A stretch of DNA of 64,000 bases, taken from the NCBI RefSeq assembly GCF_003584645.1, contig NZ_AP017928.1, positions 5,779,501 through 5,843,500 on the forward strand. Direction: 5' to 3'. Each line of letters starts with the position of its first letter. The stretch's first letter is position 1. The stretch is from Methylocaldum marinum (GTDB lineage Bacteria > Pseudomonadota > Gammaproteobacteria > Methylococcales > Methylococcaceae). The notes under the pieces are model-generated. The model was given only the letters and a program-made list of their open reading frames with translations, made no database searches and was not told the DNA's origin. This document shows, one piece after another, positions 9,223 through 19,117 of the stretch. The position numbers and the translations under genes are program-made.

Positions 9223-10113
9223 CTAATCCAGGTAACGTTCGGTCAATCCGGCGTAATCTTCGATCCGCCGGTCGCGCAGGTATGGCCAGATACGACGGAC
9301 GTCCTCAGACCGCCGGCGGTTAATTTCGAGCACTATAACGCGCTCTTCGTTCTCATTGGCTTGACGGAGAATTTCCCCCTGGGGGCCGGCGACAAAGCTA
9401 TTGCCCCAGAACATGATGCCTTTGCTTTGACCGCTGGGATCGGGTTCATGTCCGATGCGATTGCAGGAGATTACCGGTAGGCCATTGGCAACGGCGTGTG
9501 CCCGTTGAATGGTTGTCCATGCATCTAATTGCCTTTGCTGTTCCTCGGCGTCATCGTCCGGATTCCAGCCGATGGCCGTTGGATACAGCAGCAAATCGGC
9601 ACCCGCCAGGGCCATCAACCGGGCCGCTTCCGGGTACCACTGATCCCAGCATACCAAAACCCCGAGTTTTCCCAGTGAAGTCGTTATGGGTTTGAAGCCC
9701 GTATCCCCGGGCGTGAAATAAAACTTCTCATAATATCCGGGATCATCGGGTATATGCATTTTTCGGTACTTGCCGGCTAAACTGCCGTCCTTTTCCAGGA
9801 CAACCGCCGTATTGTGATAGAGTCCCGGAGCGCGTCGTTCGAACAGAGAACCTACAATAACCACGCCGAGCGACTTGGCAAGCGCGGCCAGCGTTTCTGT
9901 CGCTGGTCCCGGTATGGGTTCTGCCAGGTCGAAGCGGCTGCAATCTTCCGTCTGGCAGAAATAAGGGCCGAGATGGAGTTCCGGCAGTAATACCAATTCC
10001 GCACCCTCGGCCGCAGCTTCTTTCATGCCTTGAATCGATGCCTGTAAATTGACGTCCCTATCTCCGGAACCGCAGGATTGTTGTACTAAGCCTACCTTGA
10101 ATGTCTGTGTCAT
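9223..10113 (-). CDS. aguB: N-carbamoylputrescine amidase
   Basis: AguB hydrolyses N-carbamoylputrescine to putrescine, CO2 and ammonia. It belongs to the nitrilase superfamily, and the catalytic triad is visible: Glu in LVLLPELHLGPYF (~44), Lys in GKYRKMHIPDD (~118) and Cys in LVCWDQWYPE (~155). The 296-residue length is normal. It is separated by one base from the upstream aguA gene, so the two steps of agmatine breakdown form one operon. Confidence 0.95.
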   Translation of the reverse strand: MTQTFKVGLVQQSCGSGDRDVNLQASIQGMKEAAAEGAELVLLPELHLGPYFCQTEDCSRFDLAEPIPGPATETLAALAKSLGVVIVGSLFERRAPGLYHNTAVVLEKDGSLAGKYRKMHIPDDPGYYEKFYFTPGDTGFKPITTSLGKLGVLVCWDQWYPEAARLMALAGADLLLYPTAIGWNPDDDAEEQQRQLDAWTTIQRAHAVANGLPVISCNRIGHEPDPSGQSKGIMFWGNSFVAGPQGEILRQANENEERVIVLEINRRRSEDVRRIWPYLRDRRIEDYAGLTERYLD

Positions 10114-10114
10114 A

Positions 10115-11164
10115 TCAGCTTACTCGAATGGTATTCGGAAACTGCATGGTCATGCAGTGAAGGCTGCCATATTGGCGGATGAGCGGCATACAGGGAATGC
10201 CTATGATTTCTCTTCCCGGGAAAAGATCGGCCAAACCTGCAATAGCCTCGGCGTCCGACGGGTCGTCATATACCGGAACCAAAACGGCTCCGTTGATGAT
10301 CAGAAAATTGGCGTAAGTCGCCGGCAATCGATCACCTTCCTCGCTGTATATCGGTCGCGGAATATTTAACGGTATCAACCGATAGGGTTGACCCGAAAAA
10401 CTGGCGAAGGTTCTCAGTTGGTCCTCCATCGCATTGAATTCGCCGAACAGCGGATCGCCGGGGTCGCTGCAGGCGGTGTAGGCAATGGTATCCGGTGAAC
10501 AAAAGCGGGCCAGCGTGTCGATATGGGCGTCCGTATCGTCGCCCTCGGCATGGCCGTGATCGAGCCAAAGGATACGGCTGGCGCCGAGGTCGGTTTTCAG
10601 TCGATCTTCGATCTGTTCGCGCGTGAGTTCCGGGTTGCGGTTCGGATTCAGCAGGCAGCGGCTGGTTGTCAGAATTGTGCCTTCACCGTCCGATTCCACA
10701 CTGCCGCCTTCAAGGGTAAACTCAACCCTGTCCATGGGGGTATCGCCGAGCACTCCATTTGCGTGCAGGCGTTGAGCCAATCGCGCATCGTTCTCGTGCG
10801 GGTATTTTCCGCCCCAACCGTTGAAGCGAAAGTCGACGAGTTTCGCGCCCTGTCCGGTTGCAAGTGTCAATGGCGCGGTATCCCGCACCCATACGTCGTC
10901 ATAGGGCAAATGAACAAAGCGAACCCGATCGAGGTCGGTTCCGTTAGATGCCAACCGTTGGTGTATGTGTCTTTGGTGGGCATTATCCCGACAGATGATA
11001 ATGACCGTTTCCCGCCGAGCGATTTCGAGCGCGATCCGATCATAGGTTTCTTCAACGGCATTCAGCCATCGCTCGAAATCGCCATGAGAATACGGCCAGG
11101 CGATCAAAACTGCTGATTGTTCTGCCCATTCGGGTGTCAATACGGATAGAAGGGATGATGTCAC
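10115..11164 (-). CDS. aguA: Agmatine deiminase
   Basis: AguA converts agmatine to N-carbamoylputrescine plus ammonia in the cytosol. It is a Porphyromonas-type peptidyl-arginine deiminase fold protein of 349 residues. The WVRDTAPL motif (~90), the LDHGHAEGDDTDAHID acidic/His region (~203) and the near C-terminal nucleophile in GSLHCMTMQFP (Cys~338) are present. Together with aguB it gives putrescine from agmatine while releasing nitrogen. Confidence 0.95.
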   Translation of the reverse strand: MTSSLLSVLTPEWAEQSAVLIAWPYSHGDFERWLNAVEETYDRIALEIARRETVIIICRDNAHQRHIHQRLASNGTDLDRVRFVHLPYDDVWVRDTAPLTLATGQGAKLVDFRFNGWGGKYPHENDARLAQRLHANGVLGDTPMDRVEFTLEGGSVESDGEGTILTTSRCLLNPNRNPELTREQIEDRLKTDLGASRILWLDHGHAEGDDTDAHIDTLARFCSPDTIAYTACSDPGDPLFGEFNAMEDQLRTFASFSGQPYRLIPLNIPRPIYSEEGDRLPATYANFLIINGAVLVPVYDDPSDAEAIAGLADLFPGREIIGIPCMPLIRQYGSLHCMTMQFPNTIRVS

Positions 11165-11376
11165 AGTCAGAATATCGGCCCTGGAAAAACGGGTTATTCT
11201 ACCGTAAAAATGTCCGTAGTAGCGGAAGCACGGCGTTTGGTATAGGTTGGGAACCGGCGTGACTCGATATTCTTAATTATATGTAGAGAGATCGGCCGAC
11301 CCCTTCGGCACCCGGCAAACATTGTGCCGATGAAAGGGTATTGGATTGCAACAAGATTTTTTACATCGAGACCGTT

Positions 11377-13617
11377 ATGACATCCATGACATCGACTTTT
11401 GACCATGAACCGAAAATCATTCGTCTATCCGTGTCCGGCATGCGTTGCGCCGGATGTGTCGAGGCCGTGGAGACCGCGCTGCGCAGGGTGCCGAATGTGT
11501 TTTCGGCCGATGTCAATTTTGCCGATCATTCGGCTTTGGTGCGCGGGGACGTGGAACCGGAGGTTCTGCGTAAGGCTGTGCAGGACGCGGGCTACGATGC
11601 GGCGGTGATGGAGGGGTTGGAAGACCCTGCCGAGCAAGAGGCTCTGGAAGCCGCCCGTTACCACGCGTTACTCAACAAGGCCGCAGTCGCCGGCGCAATC
11701 GGTGGGCCGTTGATGCTGGTGGAGCACTTCGGATTGTTTCCGATGCTGGGAGAGCCGACGGCCGGAGGTATCTGGCTGATCGTTTCCATGGTCACGGCGT
11801 GGGTTCTTTATTATTCGGGCGGGCATTTTTTCAGGGGAGCGATAAAAAGCCTGCAGCATCGGCAGGCCAATATGGATACCCTGATCGCGCTTGGCACCGG
11901 CGCCGCCTGGTTCTACTCCACCATGGCCATTTTCTTTTCCGATAGCCTGCCGATGCTGGCGCGGCACGCCTACTTCGAAGCGGCGACCATCATTCTGGCG
12001 TTCATCAACCTGGGAAGCGCCCTGGAGATGCGCGCCCGCGGCAAGACGTCGTCCGCAATCCGGCAGTTGATCGGTCTGCAGCCGCGAACGGCTCGTGTTC
12101 TGAGGGAAGGGCAGGAAATCGATATTCCCATCGCCGAAGTGGGGCTGGACGATACCCTAAGGGTCAGACCGGGCGAAAAAATTCCGGTAGATGGCGTGGT
12201 CATCGAGGGGCATTCCAGCGTGGACGAATCCATGCTCACCGGCGAGCCGATGCCGGTCGAGAAATCCGAGGGCGACGAAGTCGTCGCCGGCACGCTCAAC
12301 CAGTCGGGAACGCTGCTGTTCAAGGCAACCCGGATCGGCCGCGACACGGTGCTGGCGCAAATCATCGCCAGCGTCCGCAAGGCGCAGGCGAGCAAACCGG
12401 AAATCGCCCGCCTCGTGGACCGTGTTGCTTCCGTGTTCGTGCCTGCGGTGGTGGCGGTCTCTCTGCTGACCTTCCTGGTCTGGTGGGCGGCCGGGCCGGC
12501 TCCGGCCCTGGGCTACGCCTTCGTCACGGCGATGACGGTGCTGGTAATCGCCTGTCCCTGCGCCTTGGGACTGGCCACGCCGATCTCCATCATGGTGGCT
12601 GTCGGAAAGGCTGCGCAAAAAGGCATACTCATCCGTAACGGCGACGCGCTGCAAACCGCGGGGAAGCTGACTTGCATCGTGCTCGACAAAACCGGAACGG
12701 TAACGGAAGGCAAGCCGCGGCTGGTCAGAATCGAGAGTGCTCAAGACTGGACCGAGGACCGGGTATTGCAATGGGCGGCCAGCCTGGAAACCGGGTCCGA
12801 GCACCCCCTGGCCGCGGCGATTTTGGCGTCGGCCGCCGAGAAGAACGGCACGCTCTTGCCGGTGACGGGATTTGCGGCGGTCGCGGGGCACGGGGTTTCG
12901 GGGCTCATCGAAGATCATGCCGTGCTGCTGGGCAATTTGACCTTGATGGCCGAACAGGGTATCGATTGCGGACGTTTCGCCGACCGCTTGACCGAGTTGG
13001 CCGGCGAGGGGCAGACGCCCGTCCTGTTGGCGGTCGACAGGACCGTGGTCGGCCTGCTTTCGGTGGCCGACCCGATCAAGGCCGATTCCAGGCAAGCCAT
13101 AGCGAGTTTGAAGTCCTTGGGGGTGCGGGTGCTCATGGTGACCGGCGACAACGAGGTAACGGCAAAAGCCATCGCGGCGGAGGCCGGCATTGACGAGGTG
13201 CGCGCGCAGGTTCTTCCCCAGGATAAGGCTGCCGTCGTGAAAGCCTTGCAGGATACCGGAGAAATCGTGGGCATGGTCGGCGACGGCATCAACGACGCGC
13301 CGGCCCTGGCTCAATCGAATGTCGGTCTGGCGATCGGCACCGGCACCGATATCGCCATAGAAAGCGGCGATGTGGTGATCATGGGCGGATCGCTCCTGAA
13401 AGTCGCGGAAGCCATGGATCTGTCGCGAGCTACCGTGCGCAATATCAAGCAGAATCTATTCGGAGCCTTTATCTACAATACCTTGGCGATTCCGATTGCC
13501 GCCGGTTTTCTTTATCCCATCTTCGGAATTTTGCTCAATCCCATGATTGCCGGCGCGGCTATGGCGATGTCCTCGGTGACGGTAGTGAGTAATGCCAACC
13601 GATTGCGTTATTTTTGA
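11377..13617 (+). CDS. copA: Copper-translocating P1B-type ATPase CopA
   Basis: The inner-membrane ATPase exports Cu(I). The 746-residue protein has one N-terminal heavy-metal domain with MRCAGC (~residues 23-28), eight predicted membrane segments, the CPC metal motif in VIACPCALGLATP, the phosphorylation site DKTGTVTEG, the SEHPLAAAI nucleotide-binding motif and GDGINDAPALA. The ATG at 11377 is chosen over an upstream TTG. No CueR-type dyad was recognised upstream. Copper handling matters for methanotrophs with particulate methane monooxygenase, but that link is inference. Confidence 0.95.
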   Translation: MTSMTSTFDHEPKIIRLSVSGMRCAGCVEAVETALRRVPNVFSADVNFADHSALVRGDVEPEVLRKAVQDAGYDAAVMEGLEDPAEQEALEAARYHALLNKAAVAGAIGGPLMLVEHFGLFPMLGEPTAGGIWLIVSMVTAWVLYYSGGHFFRGAIKSLQHRQANMDTLIALGTGAAWFYSTMAIFFSDSLPMLARHAYFEAATIILAFINLGSALEMRARGKTSSAIRQLIGLQPRTARVLREGQEIDIPIAEVGLDDTLRVRPGEKIPVDGVVIEGHSSVDESMLTGEPMPVEKSEGDEVVAGTLNQSGTLLFKATRIGRDTVLAQIIASVRKAQASKPEIARLVDRVASVFVPAVVAVSLLTFLVWWAAGPAPALGYAFVTAMTVLVIACPCALGLATPISIMVAVGKAAQKGILIRNGDALQTAGKLTCIVLDKTGTVTEGKPRLVRIESAQDWTEDRVLQWAASLETGSEHPLAAAILASAAEKNGTLLPVTGFAAVAGHGVSGLIEDHAVLLGNLTLMAEQGIDCGRFADRLTELAGEGQTPVLLAVDRTVVGLLSVADPIKADSRQAIASLKSLGVRVLMVTGDNEVTAKAIAAEAGIDEVRAQVLPQDKAAVVKALQDTGEIVGMVGDGINDAPALAQSNVGLAIGTGTDIAIESGDVVIMGGSLLKVAEAMDLSRATVRNIKQNLFGAFIYNTLAIPIAAGFLYPIFGILLNPMIAGAAMAMSSVTVVSNANRLRYF

Positions 13618-13693
13618 GATATCGACTGGTGATTTGCAGAACGAAAAGTTGAACACCCGCTCGTGTCAAGACGATTGATGCGGTGGATGATCG

Positions 13694-15049
13694 TTATCGA
13701 CTGCCAATCTTTTGGTGCTCGTCGAACAGGCCGGTTTGATCTACGTCGTGTGCCAGCCACCGATAGCGGCGCGGTTTGTATAAACTTTGCAATTTTTGTT
13801 CGGATATGGCGCGTTTCAGCCAGGCATTGAGCTGAGTCTTGTTGATATCGAGTTCTCTCGCCAGTTCGTCCGCCGTTCTTGGTTCTTGCTGAGCGAGGTT
13901 TTTCAGTTTAATCAGGAAAAACTGATAAAAATTGGTCTCAGCGGAGATTTCCTCGAGAGCGGGTGTCGCGCTACGGTTCTCAACGCAACCAGTTCCCTCG
14001 TTGGTTTGTTCCATAGATTGACCGGTCCCAGGCGGTTTGTTGTCAGCGATTTTTTTCTCGGTGGGCTCTTTCGCAAACTTGTCGGACGAATCGTTATAAA
14101 GCGAAGTATTCACGGGTTTTTCGGACCCGTCAAACAATTCGCTCAGGCTCAGTTTATCGAGCGCCGCCTTTATCCAACGTCCCCCTTCTCGCACGATGTG
14201 TGCATTACCGGCATCCGGATTGTCAGTTTCCTTCACCCAAAGCGGGACCCAAGCATTTTTCAGGTTTTCGTGAGCTCCGGTCCACGTGCCGCCTTTGTTG
14301 CCGGAATGTACCACCACCGCTGCATCGGCAAGGCAGTAAATATATTTGTTTCTCGCCATGGCGTTTCCCGCGTTGAATCCTGCTTCTGGGTAAAACGTTG
14401 ATACCAGCACGAGATTGTTATTCAACAAATGCCGCCGATAACGGGCAGATACGGCTGCGGATAGCAGGCTGTCGGCCAGGACGCCGATCACCGTACCTTC
14501 GGTGTCCAGCGCCCCCACCATTGCTGCCTCGTCGATGCCGCGCGCGCCGCCCGACACGATGGAATAGCCCTGTTGAGCCGCAAGACGGCCCAGGTTGCGG
14601 CTGAATGCCAGATCGCCCGTATCGGCGTCGCGCGATCCCACTACGGCAACGCCTCCCTGGTTGAGGAGCTGTGGATTGCCGCAACCGAACAGCAGCGGCG
14701 GAGAATCCAGCTTGAGCCTTTGTTTGACTCGGATGGGATAGCCGGGATCGGAGCGGGTCATGACCCAAAGTCCGGCGCGGAGCCATTTTTCCATGGCCAG
14801 TGCGAGCGCTGCGCTGCGGCTGAGCAGTTGCTCGATTCTTTCCAGAGTGATGTCTTTGTCGCTCCAGCCGTCCAGCAGCGTTTTCGGCTCACCCATCACC
14901 AATTGTTCGGGCGTCAGAGACCGTTCCTTGAGCCACAGGGCGAAGCGTCCCCATTCCTTGGGACTCAGCGGTTTAATCTCATCCTTGCCCGGTTTTGAGA
15001 AATGGGCCGTCAGCAGGAGGACAGCCTGAGTGTGGTTGGAAACAGTCAT
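13694..15049 (-). CDS. DprA/Smf-like DNA-processing protein
   Basis: The 451-residue protein carries the DprA Rossmann-fold core: VAVVGSRDADTGDLAFSRNL (~residue 134), SGGARGIDEAAMVGAL and a later HSGNKGGTWTGAHENLK. Canonical DprA binds ssDNA and loads RecA. The C-terminus (~395-440) looks like a winged-helix segment (RTADELARELDINKTQLNAWL). It differs from a housekeeping dprA by its partner: its ATG directly abuts the stop of the RecQ-like gene (TGAATG), so the two are probably translationally coupled. A long Ser/Lys/Glu-rich linker at about 310-365 is unusual. Role as defence, repair or competence factor is not settled. Confidence 0.8.
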   Translation of the reverse strand: MTVSNHTQAVLLLTAHFSKPGKDEIKPLSPKEWGRFALWLKERSLTPEQLVMGEPKTLLDGWSDKDITLERIEQLLSRSAALALAMEKWLRAGLWVMTRSDPGYPIRVKQRLKLDSPPLLFGCGNPQLLNQGGVAVVGSRDADTGDLAFSRNLGRLAAQQGYSIVSGGARGIDEAAMVGALDTEGTVIGVLADSLLSAAVSARYRRHLLNNNLVLVSTFYPEAGFNAGNAMARNKYIYCLADAAVVVHSGNKGGTWTGAHENLKNAWVPLWVKETDNPDAGNAHIVREGGRWIKAALDKLSLSELFDGSEKPVNTSLYNDSSDKFAKEPTEKKIADNKPPGTGQSMEQTNEGTGCVENRSATPALEEISAETNFYQFFLIKLKNLAQQEPRTADELARELDINKTQLNAWLKRAISEQKLQSLYKPRRYRWLAHDVDQTGLFDEHQKIGSR

Positions 15050-17146
15050 TCAATCTCCAGTACTGGTTGTTGCCAGCGCCACCGGAAACACCGGTCCGCT
15101 ACCCTTTTTGCGCAGCAGTGCGGCGAGGATGGTCATGGTCCATCCTGAATCCACTACATCGTCTACCAATAGAACCGGTTGATTTTTGATCACGGTCGTC
15201 ACCTCGAACGCCCCATCCAGGTTGCGACACTGGTGGAATCGGTTTTGCTGCAATTTCTGAGGTTCATTATCCTTCACTTTGATGATTGCTTCGATAAAGG
15301 CCAAGCGGAGTTTCTCGGCCAGCCGTCTGGCGAAGTCCGGCACCAATTCCGGATGCCTTCGGGAGGATGCACAAGTGACCCACGCCGGAGCGGGTTGCGG
15401 CTTCCAGCGTTCGCCGATCATCTCGGCGACTGCATTCACCAGGTCGTCGGAAAACCGGTTCCGATGCTTGTCATCGGCCACCAATCCGCCCCAGCCAGCG
15501 TCGCCCCAACGAGACAGGATGCGCCCGGTTTCCGCCCGCAGATTCTCGGGCAGATTGCCGGAAAAGCCATATTCGATAAAGGCTTTGGCTGCAACTTGTT
15601 TCTTGGGTTCGAGGGCCATCTCCGCACGTCTCAGGTAATGCGCCGCCCGGATGCCTAATTGGCGATCTGTTCCGTGGTCCACGACGGGACGCCCGAGGCA
15701 CGCGGCGCACTGACCGCACGGAGCCGCTTCCGGGTCGTCAAGCACTTTCCGCAGATAGGCCATCAGGCAGGTTTGCGAGTCGATGTAATCTTGGACCAGC
15801 TGCCATTCGATTTCGCGTTGGCGTGTCAGTTGTGCTATCCGTTCGCGGTCCATTCGGTAGGCCACGGGCGTGCGCTGCCAAAGGCTTCCCTTTTTGATTA
15901 CAGGGGAAGGATTTTCGAAGCTCAGATAGTCGAGTGCTTTTTGGATCTGCCCACGAGTGAAATTCACTAGCGGTTCCAAGCCCGCGGTCGATAATCCGTC
16001 ATGCTGTTCCAAGATTTCCAAAATTTCGATTACATGCGCTTCCTCGGGAAACGCGGTACGGCGGAAATAATTGTGGATATCCTTATCCTCGCGTCCGGAA
16101 AGAAGCACGCCGTAAGCTCGGTTGATACCCCGGCCAGCACGACCTACCTGCTGGTAATAGGTCACCACGGAGTTCGGTGCCTGGTAATGGATGACGAAGC
16201 CAAGGTCCGGTTTGTCGTAGCCCATGCCGAGTGCCGATGTCGCCACTAAGGCTTTGAGCCTGTTGTGCAATAACAGCTCTTCCAGCCGTATTCGATAGGC
16301 ATCACTATCGGCAAACTGCGGATGCTCGACGCCGCTGAAGTAAGGTCTCGTCACGATGCCATTCTGGTTCAGCCAGTCCGAAACCAATATGGCGTCTTGC
16401 TTGGTCAGTACATAGATAATTCCGGGACCCGGAAATCCCGGTACATGCTGTGCCAACCAAGCCAACCGCGCTGCTTGATCCGGTAACCAAAGGGTCTGCA
16501 GACAAAGGTTTTCCCGAACCGGAGAGCCGCGCTGAATTTCGATGTCTCCCAGTTGATGTTTGATATCCGCCACAACCCGGGCATTGGCGGTAGCCGTGGT
16601 GCCAATCACCGGCATATTCGGCGGTAACTGCCTGAGGATATTGACTAGTCGTCGGTAATTCGGACGGAAGTCGTGCCCCCAGTCGGAAATACAGTGGGCT
16701 TCATCCACTACCAGCAAACCGATACGTTCTGCAATCGGCAACAGCACCGTGCCAACGAACTCCTCATTAGCCAAACGCTCCGGTGAAATTAACAAGGCGT
16801 CTACAGAATCGGCAAGAATCTCACCCCTGATTGCGTCCCAGTCTTTCCGATTGGCGGAGTTGATAGTTCTTGCCCGAATGTTCAGACGTTCGGCCGCCGC
16901 GACTTGATTTCTCATCAAGGCTAACAACGGGGAAACGATTACCGTCGGCCCGGCGCCCCGATTCCGTAGAATCCGCGTGCTGATAAAATAGATGGAGCTT
17001 TTGCCCCAACCTGTCCGTTGTACCACCAGAAGCTTCTGGCGGTAATTGACCAAAGCGTCGATCGCTTCCCATTGGCCGGCGCGGAATTTTGCATCGGGTA
17101 TGTTGAGCGCGATTTTTAGCAGGGATTCGGCTCGGTTTTTGTTCAT
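15050..17146 (-). CDS. RecQ-like helicase with C-terminal PRTase-like domain
   Basis: This is an SF2 DNA helicase of 698 residues. Walker A appears as QRTGWGKSS (~50), motif II as VVDEAHCISDWGHDFRP (~155-171) and motif VI as QQVGRAGRG. A RecQ-type zinc region follows (CLMAYLRK, then CGQCAACLG, ~475-500). The last ~120 residues hold VLLVDDVVDSGWTMT, which matches the PRPP-binding loop of type I phosphoribosyltransferases such as ComF. The start at 17146 has an AGAAGGACG ribosome binding site; an in-frame start 26 codons earlier would overlap yebC. It is coupled to the DprA-like gene downstream. Confidence 0.85.
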   Translation of the reverse strand: MNKNRAESLLKIALNIPDAKFRAGQWEAIDALVNYRQKLLVVQRTGWGKSSIYFISTRILRNRGAGPTVIVSPLLALMRNQVAAAERLNIRARTINSANRKDWDAIRGEILADSVDALLISPERLANEEFVGTVLLPIAERIGLLVVDEAHCISDWGHDFRPNYRRLVNILRQLPPNMPVIGTTATANARVVADIKHQLGDIEIQRGSPVRENLCLQTLWLPDQAARLAWLAQHVPGFPGPGIIYVLTKQDAILVSDWLNQNGIVTRPYFSGVEHPQFADSDAYRIRLEELLLHNRLKALVATSALGMGYDKPDLGFVIHYQAPNSVVTYYQQVGRAGRGINRAYGVLLSGREDKDIHNYFRRTAFPEEAHVIEILEILEQHDGLSTAGLEPLVNFTRGQIQKALDYLSFENPSPVIKKGSLWQRTPVAYRMDRERIAQLTRQREIEWQLVQDYIDSQTCLMAYLRKVLDDPEAAPCGQCAACLGRPVVDHGTDRQLGIRAAHYLRRAEMALEPKKQVAAKAFIEYGFSGNLPENLRAETGRILSRWGDAGWGGLVADDKHRNRFSDDLVNAVAEMIGERWKPQPAPAWVTCASSRRHPELVPDFARRLAEKLRLAFIEAIIKVKDNEPQKLQQNRFHQCRNLDGAFEVTTVIKNQPVLLVDDVVDSGWTMTILAALLRKKGSGPVFPVALATTSTGD

Positions 17147-17222
17147 TTTTCGTCCTTCTGAAATGATAAGATTTGCCGTTTCCCAAGAAATTATTGACCC
17201 ATGAGGGAGGTTGTTCAAAAAC

Positions 17223-17969
17223 ATGGCAGGTCATAGCAAATGGGCCAACATCCAGCACCGCAAGGGCGCGCAGGACGCCAAGCGGGGCAAGCTGTTCACC
17301 AAGCTGATCCGGGAGATCACCGTATCGGCCCGCAACGGAGGCGGCGACCCCGCCAACAATCCGCGTTTGAGGGCGGCGATGGACAAGGCCCTTTCCGCCA
17401 ATATGTCCAAGGACACCATCGAGCGCGCCATCAAGAAAGGTTGCGGTGCGGCCGAAGGCGACAATTACGAAGAGGTGCGCTACGAGGGATACGGCCCCGG
17501 CGGCATTGCGGTGATGGTGGACTGCCTGACCGACAATCGGAATCGCACGGTTTCGGAAGTGCGCCATGCCTTTACCAAGGCGGGCGGTAATCTGGGTACT
17601 GACGGTTCCGTAGCTTATCTGTTTTCCAAAACCGGCATTATCAGTTATCCGGCGGGTGTCGATGAGGACCGGGTGATGGAGGCCGCGCTTGAAGCCGGCG
17701 CGGACGATATCGTCAGCAACGGCGACGGCTCGGTCGATGTATTGGTGTCTCCTGAACAGTTCGAAACCGTACGGGATACGCTCGTACAAGCCGGAGTCAC
17801 GCCGGAAAACGCCGAGGTGACCATGCGGGCCAGCACCAGCGTGTCGTTGGAAAAGGACGATGCGGAAAAGATGATCCGCCTTCTGGAGCGGCTGGAAGAT
17901 TTGGACGATGTTCAGAATGTCTATTCCAACGCCGACATCAGCGAGGACATCCTCGCTCAGATCGGGTAA
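17223..17969 (+). CDS. yebC: YebC/PmpR family protein
   Basis: The 248-residue protein begins MAGHSKWANIQHRKGAQDAK, the family signature. YebC proteins were annotated as transcription regulators and more recently linked to translation of proline-rich stretches. The start at 17223 is chosen over an in-frame ATG four codons upstream. It is directly followed by ruvC (9-base gap), the usual yebC-ruvC-ruvA-ruvB order of gammaproteobacteria. Confidence 0.96.
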   Translation: MAGHSKWANIQHRKGAQDAKRGKLFTKLIREITVSARNGGGDPANNPRLRAAMDKALSANMSKDTIERAIKKGCGAAEGDNYEEVRYEGYGPGGIAVMVDCLTDNRNRTVSEVRHAFTKAGGNLGTDGSVAYLFSKTGIISYPAGVDEDRVMEAALEAGADDIVSNGDGSVDVLVSPEQFETVRDTLVQAGVTPENAEVTMRASTSVSLEKDDAEKMIRLLERLEDLDDVQNVYSNADISEDILAQIG

Positions 17970-17978
17970 AGAGGCGAC

Positions 17979-18485
17979 GTGACGGTTGTTTTGGGATTGG
18001 ATCCGGGGTCGCGCCGTACGGGTTACGGTATCGTCCGCGATGGCGACAAGGGACCGGTATTGCTCGCTTGCGGGTGTATCCGAACGGAGACGGATAGCTT
18101 TCCCCAGCGCCTCAAGCAGATCTATGACGGGGTCTATAAAATCGCGATTGAATACCGTCCGGACGAACTGGCCATCGAGCAAGTGTTCATGCACAAGAAC
18201 GCCGATTCGGCGCTGAAGCTGGGGCAGGCCAGGGGAGCCGCCATCTGCGGCGGTCTTGCCGCGGGTTTGCCGGTTCACGAGTATGCCGCGCGGCAAGTCA
18301 AGCAGGCCCTTGTCGGAAAAGGCAGTGCGGACAAGCTGCAAGTTCAGCACATGGTACGTTTCCTGCTTAAGTGTTCTTCGCCGCTGCAATTGGATGCCAG
18401 CGATGCCTTGGGTGTGGCCTTGTGTCATATTCATCACAGACAGACCTTGCGGCGTCTGCAACTGGCGGGAGTCGTCCTGCGATGA
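17979..18485 (+). CDS. ruvC: Holliday junction resolvase RuvC
   Basis: RuvC cleaves Holliday junctions during homologous recombination. The 168-residue product starts at GTG and contains the catalytic acidic residues of the RNase H fold: LGLDPGSRRTGYG (Asp7), LAIEQVF (Glu~66) and, near the end, QLDASDALGVALCH (Asp pair). It overlaps ruvA by ATGA, indicating coupled translation. Confidence 0.97.
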   Translation: MTVVLGLDPGSRRTGYGIVRDGDKGPVLLACGCIRTETDSFPQRLKQIYDGVYKIAIEYRPDELAIEQVFMHKNADSALKLGQARGAAICGGLAAGLPVHEYAARQVKQALVGKGSADKLQVQHMVRFLLKCSSPLQLDASDALGVALCHIHHRQTLRRLQLAGVVLR

Positions 18486-19078
18486 TCGGATTTTTGCGCG
18501 GCGTGGTGGTGGCCAAGAAACCGCCTTCTCTTTTGTTGGACGTGCGCGGGGTGGGGTACGAGATCGATGCGCCTATGTCGACCTTTTATAAGTTGCCGGA
18601 CATCGGTGAAGAAGTGACGCTGTACACCCATCTGGCGATCCGGGAGGATGCCCACAACCTGTTCGGCTTCGTGTCCGAGACGGAGCGTGCTCTGTTTCGC
18701 AGCCTGATTCGAGTCAGCGGGGTCGGGGCGAAGCTAGCCCTGGCCATTCTGTCGGGCTTGAGCGTCGAGGAGTTCCACCGCTGCGTGGAAGCGCAGGACG
18801 CCGCCCGGCTGGTGCGCCTGCCCGGAGTCGGCAAGAAGACCGCGGAACGCTTGATCATCGAAATGCGCGACCGCTTGCCGGAACTGCCGACCGTTCACCT
18901 GCCAGGAGCCGGAATCTTGCCTACGCCCACAGCGAGTCCGGTGGACGATGCGGTCAGCGCGTTGATCGCCCTGGGGTTCAAGCCGCAGGACGCCAACAGT
19001 TTGGTGCGGAAGGTATCGGTCGACGGCAAGAGCAGCGAAGAGATCATCCGGTCGGCCTTGCAGTCGGCAGCGAAGTGA
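18482..19078 (+). CDS. ruvA: Holliday junction branch migration protein RuvA
   Basis: RuvA tetramers bind the junction and position RuvB motors. The start at 18482 gives MIGFLRGVVVAK, matching the family, with the ATG inside the ruvC stop. Domain I (OB fold) covers about 1-62. Two helix-hairpin-helix motifs follow (ISGVGAKLALAILSG-like region at ~80 and LPGVGKKTAERLI at ~115), then the C-terminal RuvB-interacting three-helix domain after ~150. Length 198, normal. Confidence 0.97.
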   Translation: MIGFLRGVVVAKKPPSLLLDVRGVGYEIDAPMSTFYKLPDIGEEVTLYTHLAIREDAHNLFGFVSETERALFRSLIRVSGVGAKLALAILSGLSVEEFHRCVEAQDAARLVRLPGVGKKTAERLIIEMRDRLPELPTVHLPGAGILPTPTASPVDDAVSALIALGFKPQDANSLVRKVSVDGKSSEEIIRSALQSAAK

Positions 19079-19117
19079 CAACCGGCTGAACTTTGATACG
19101 ATAGAATCCGAGCAGTC

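Noticed and set aside
16821..18461. 546-codon minus-strand frame across the recQ-yebC-ruvC region
   Set aside because: It overlaps recQ, yebC and ruvC, which are secure, and carries no protein-family signals.
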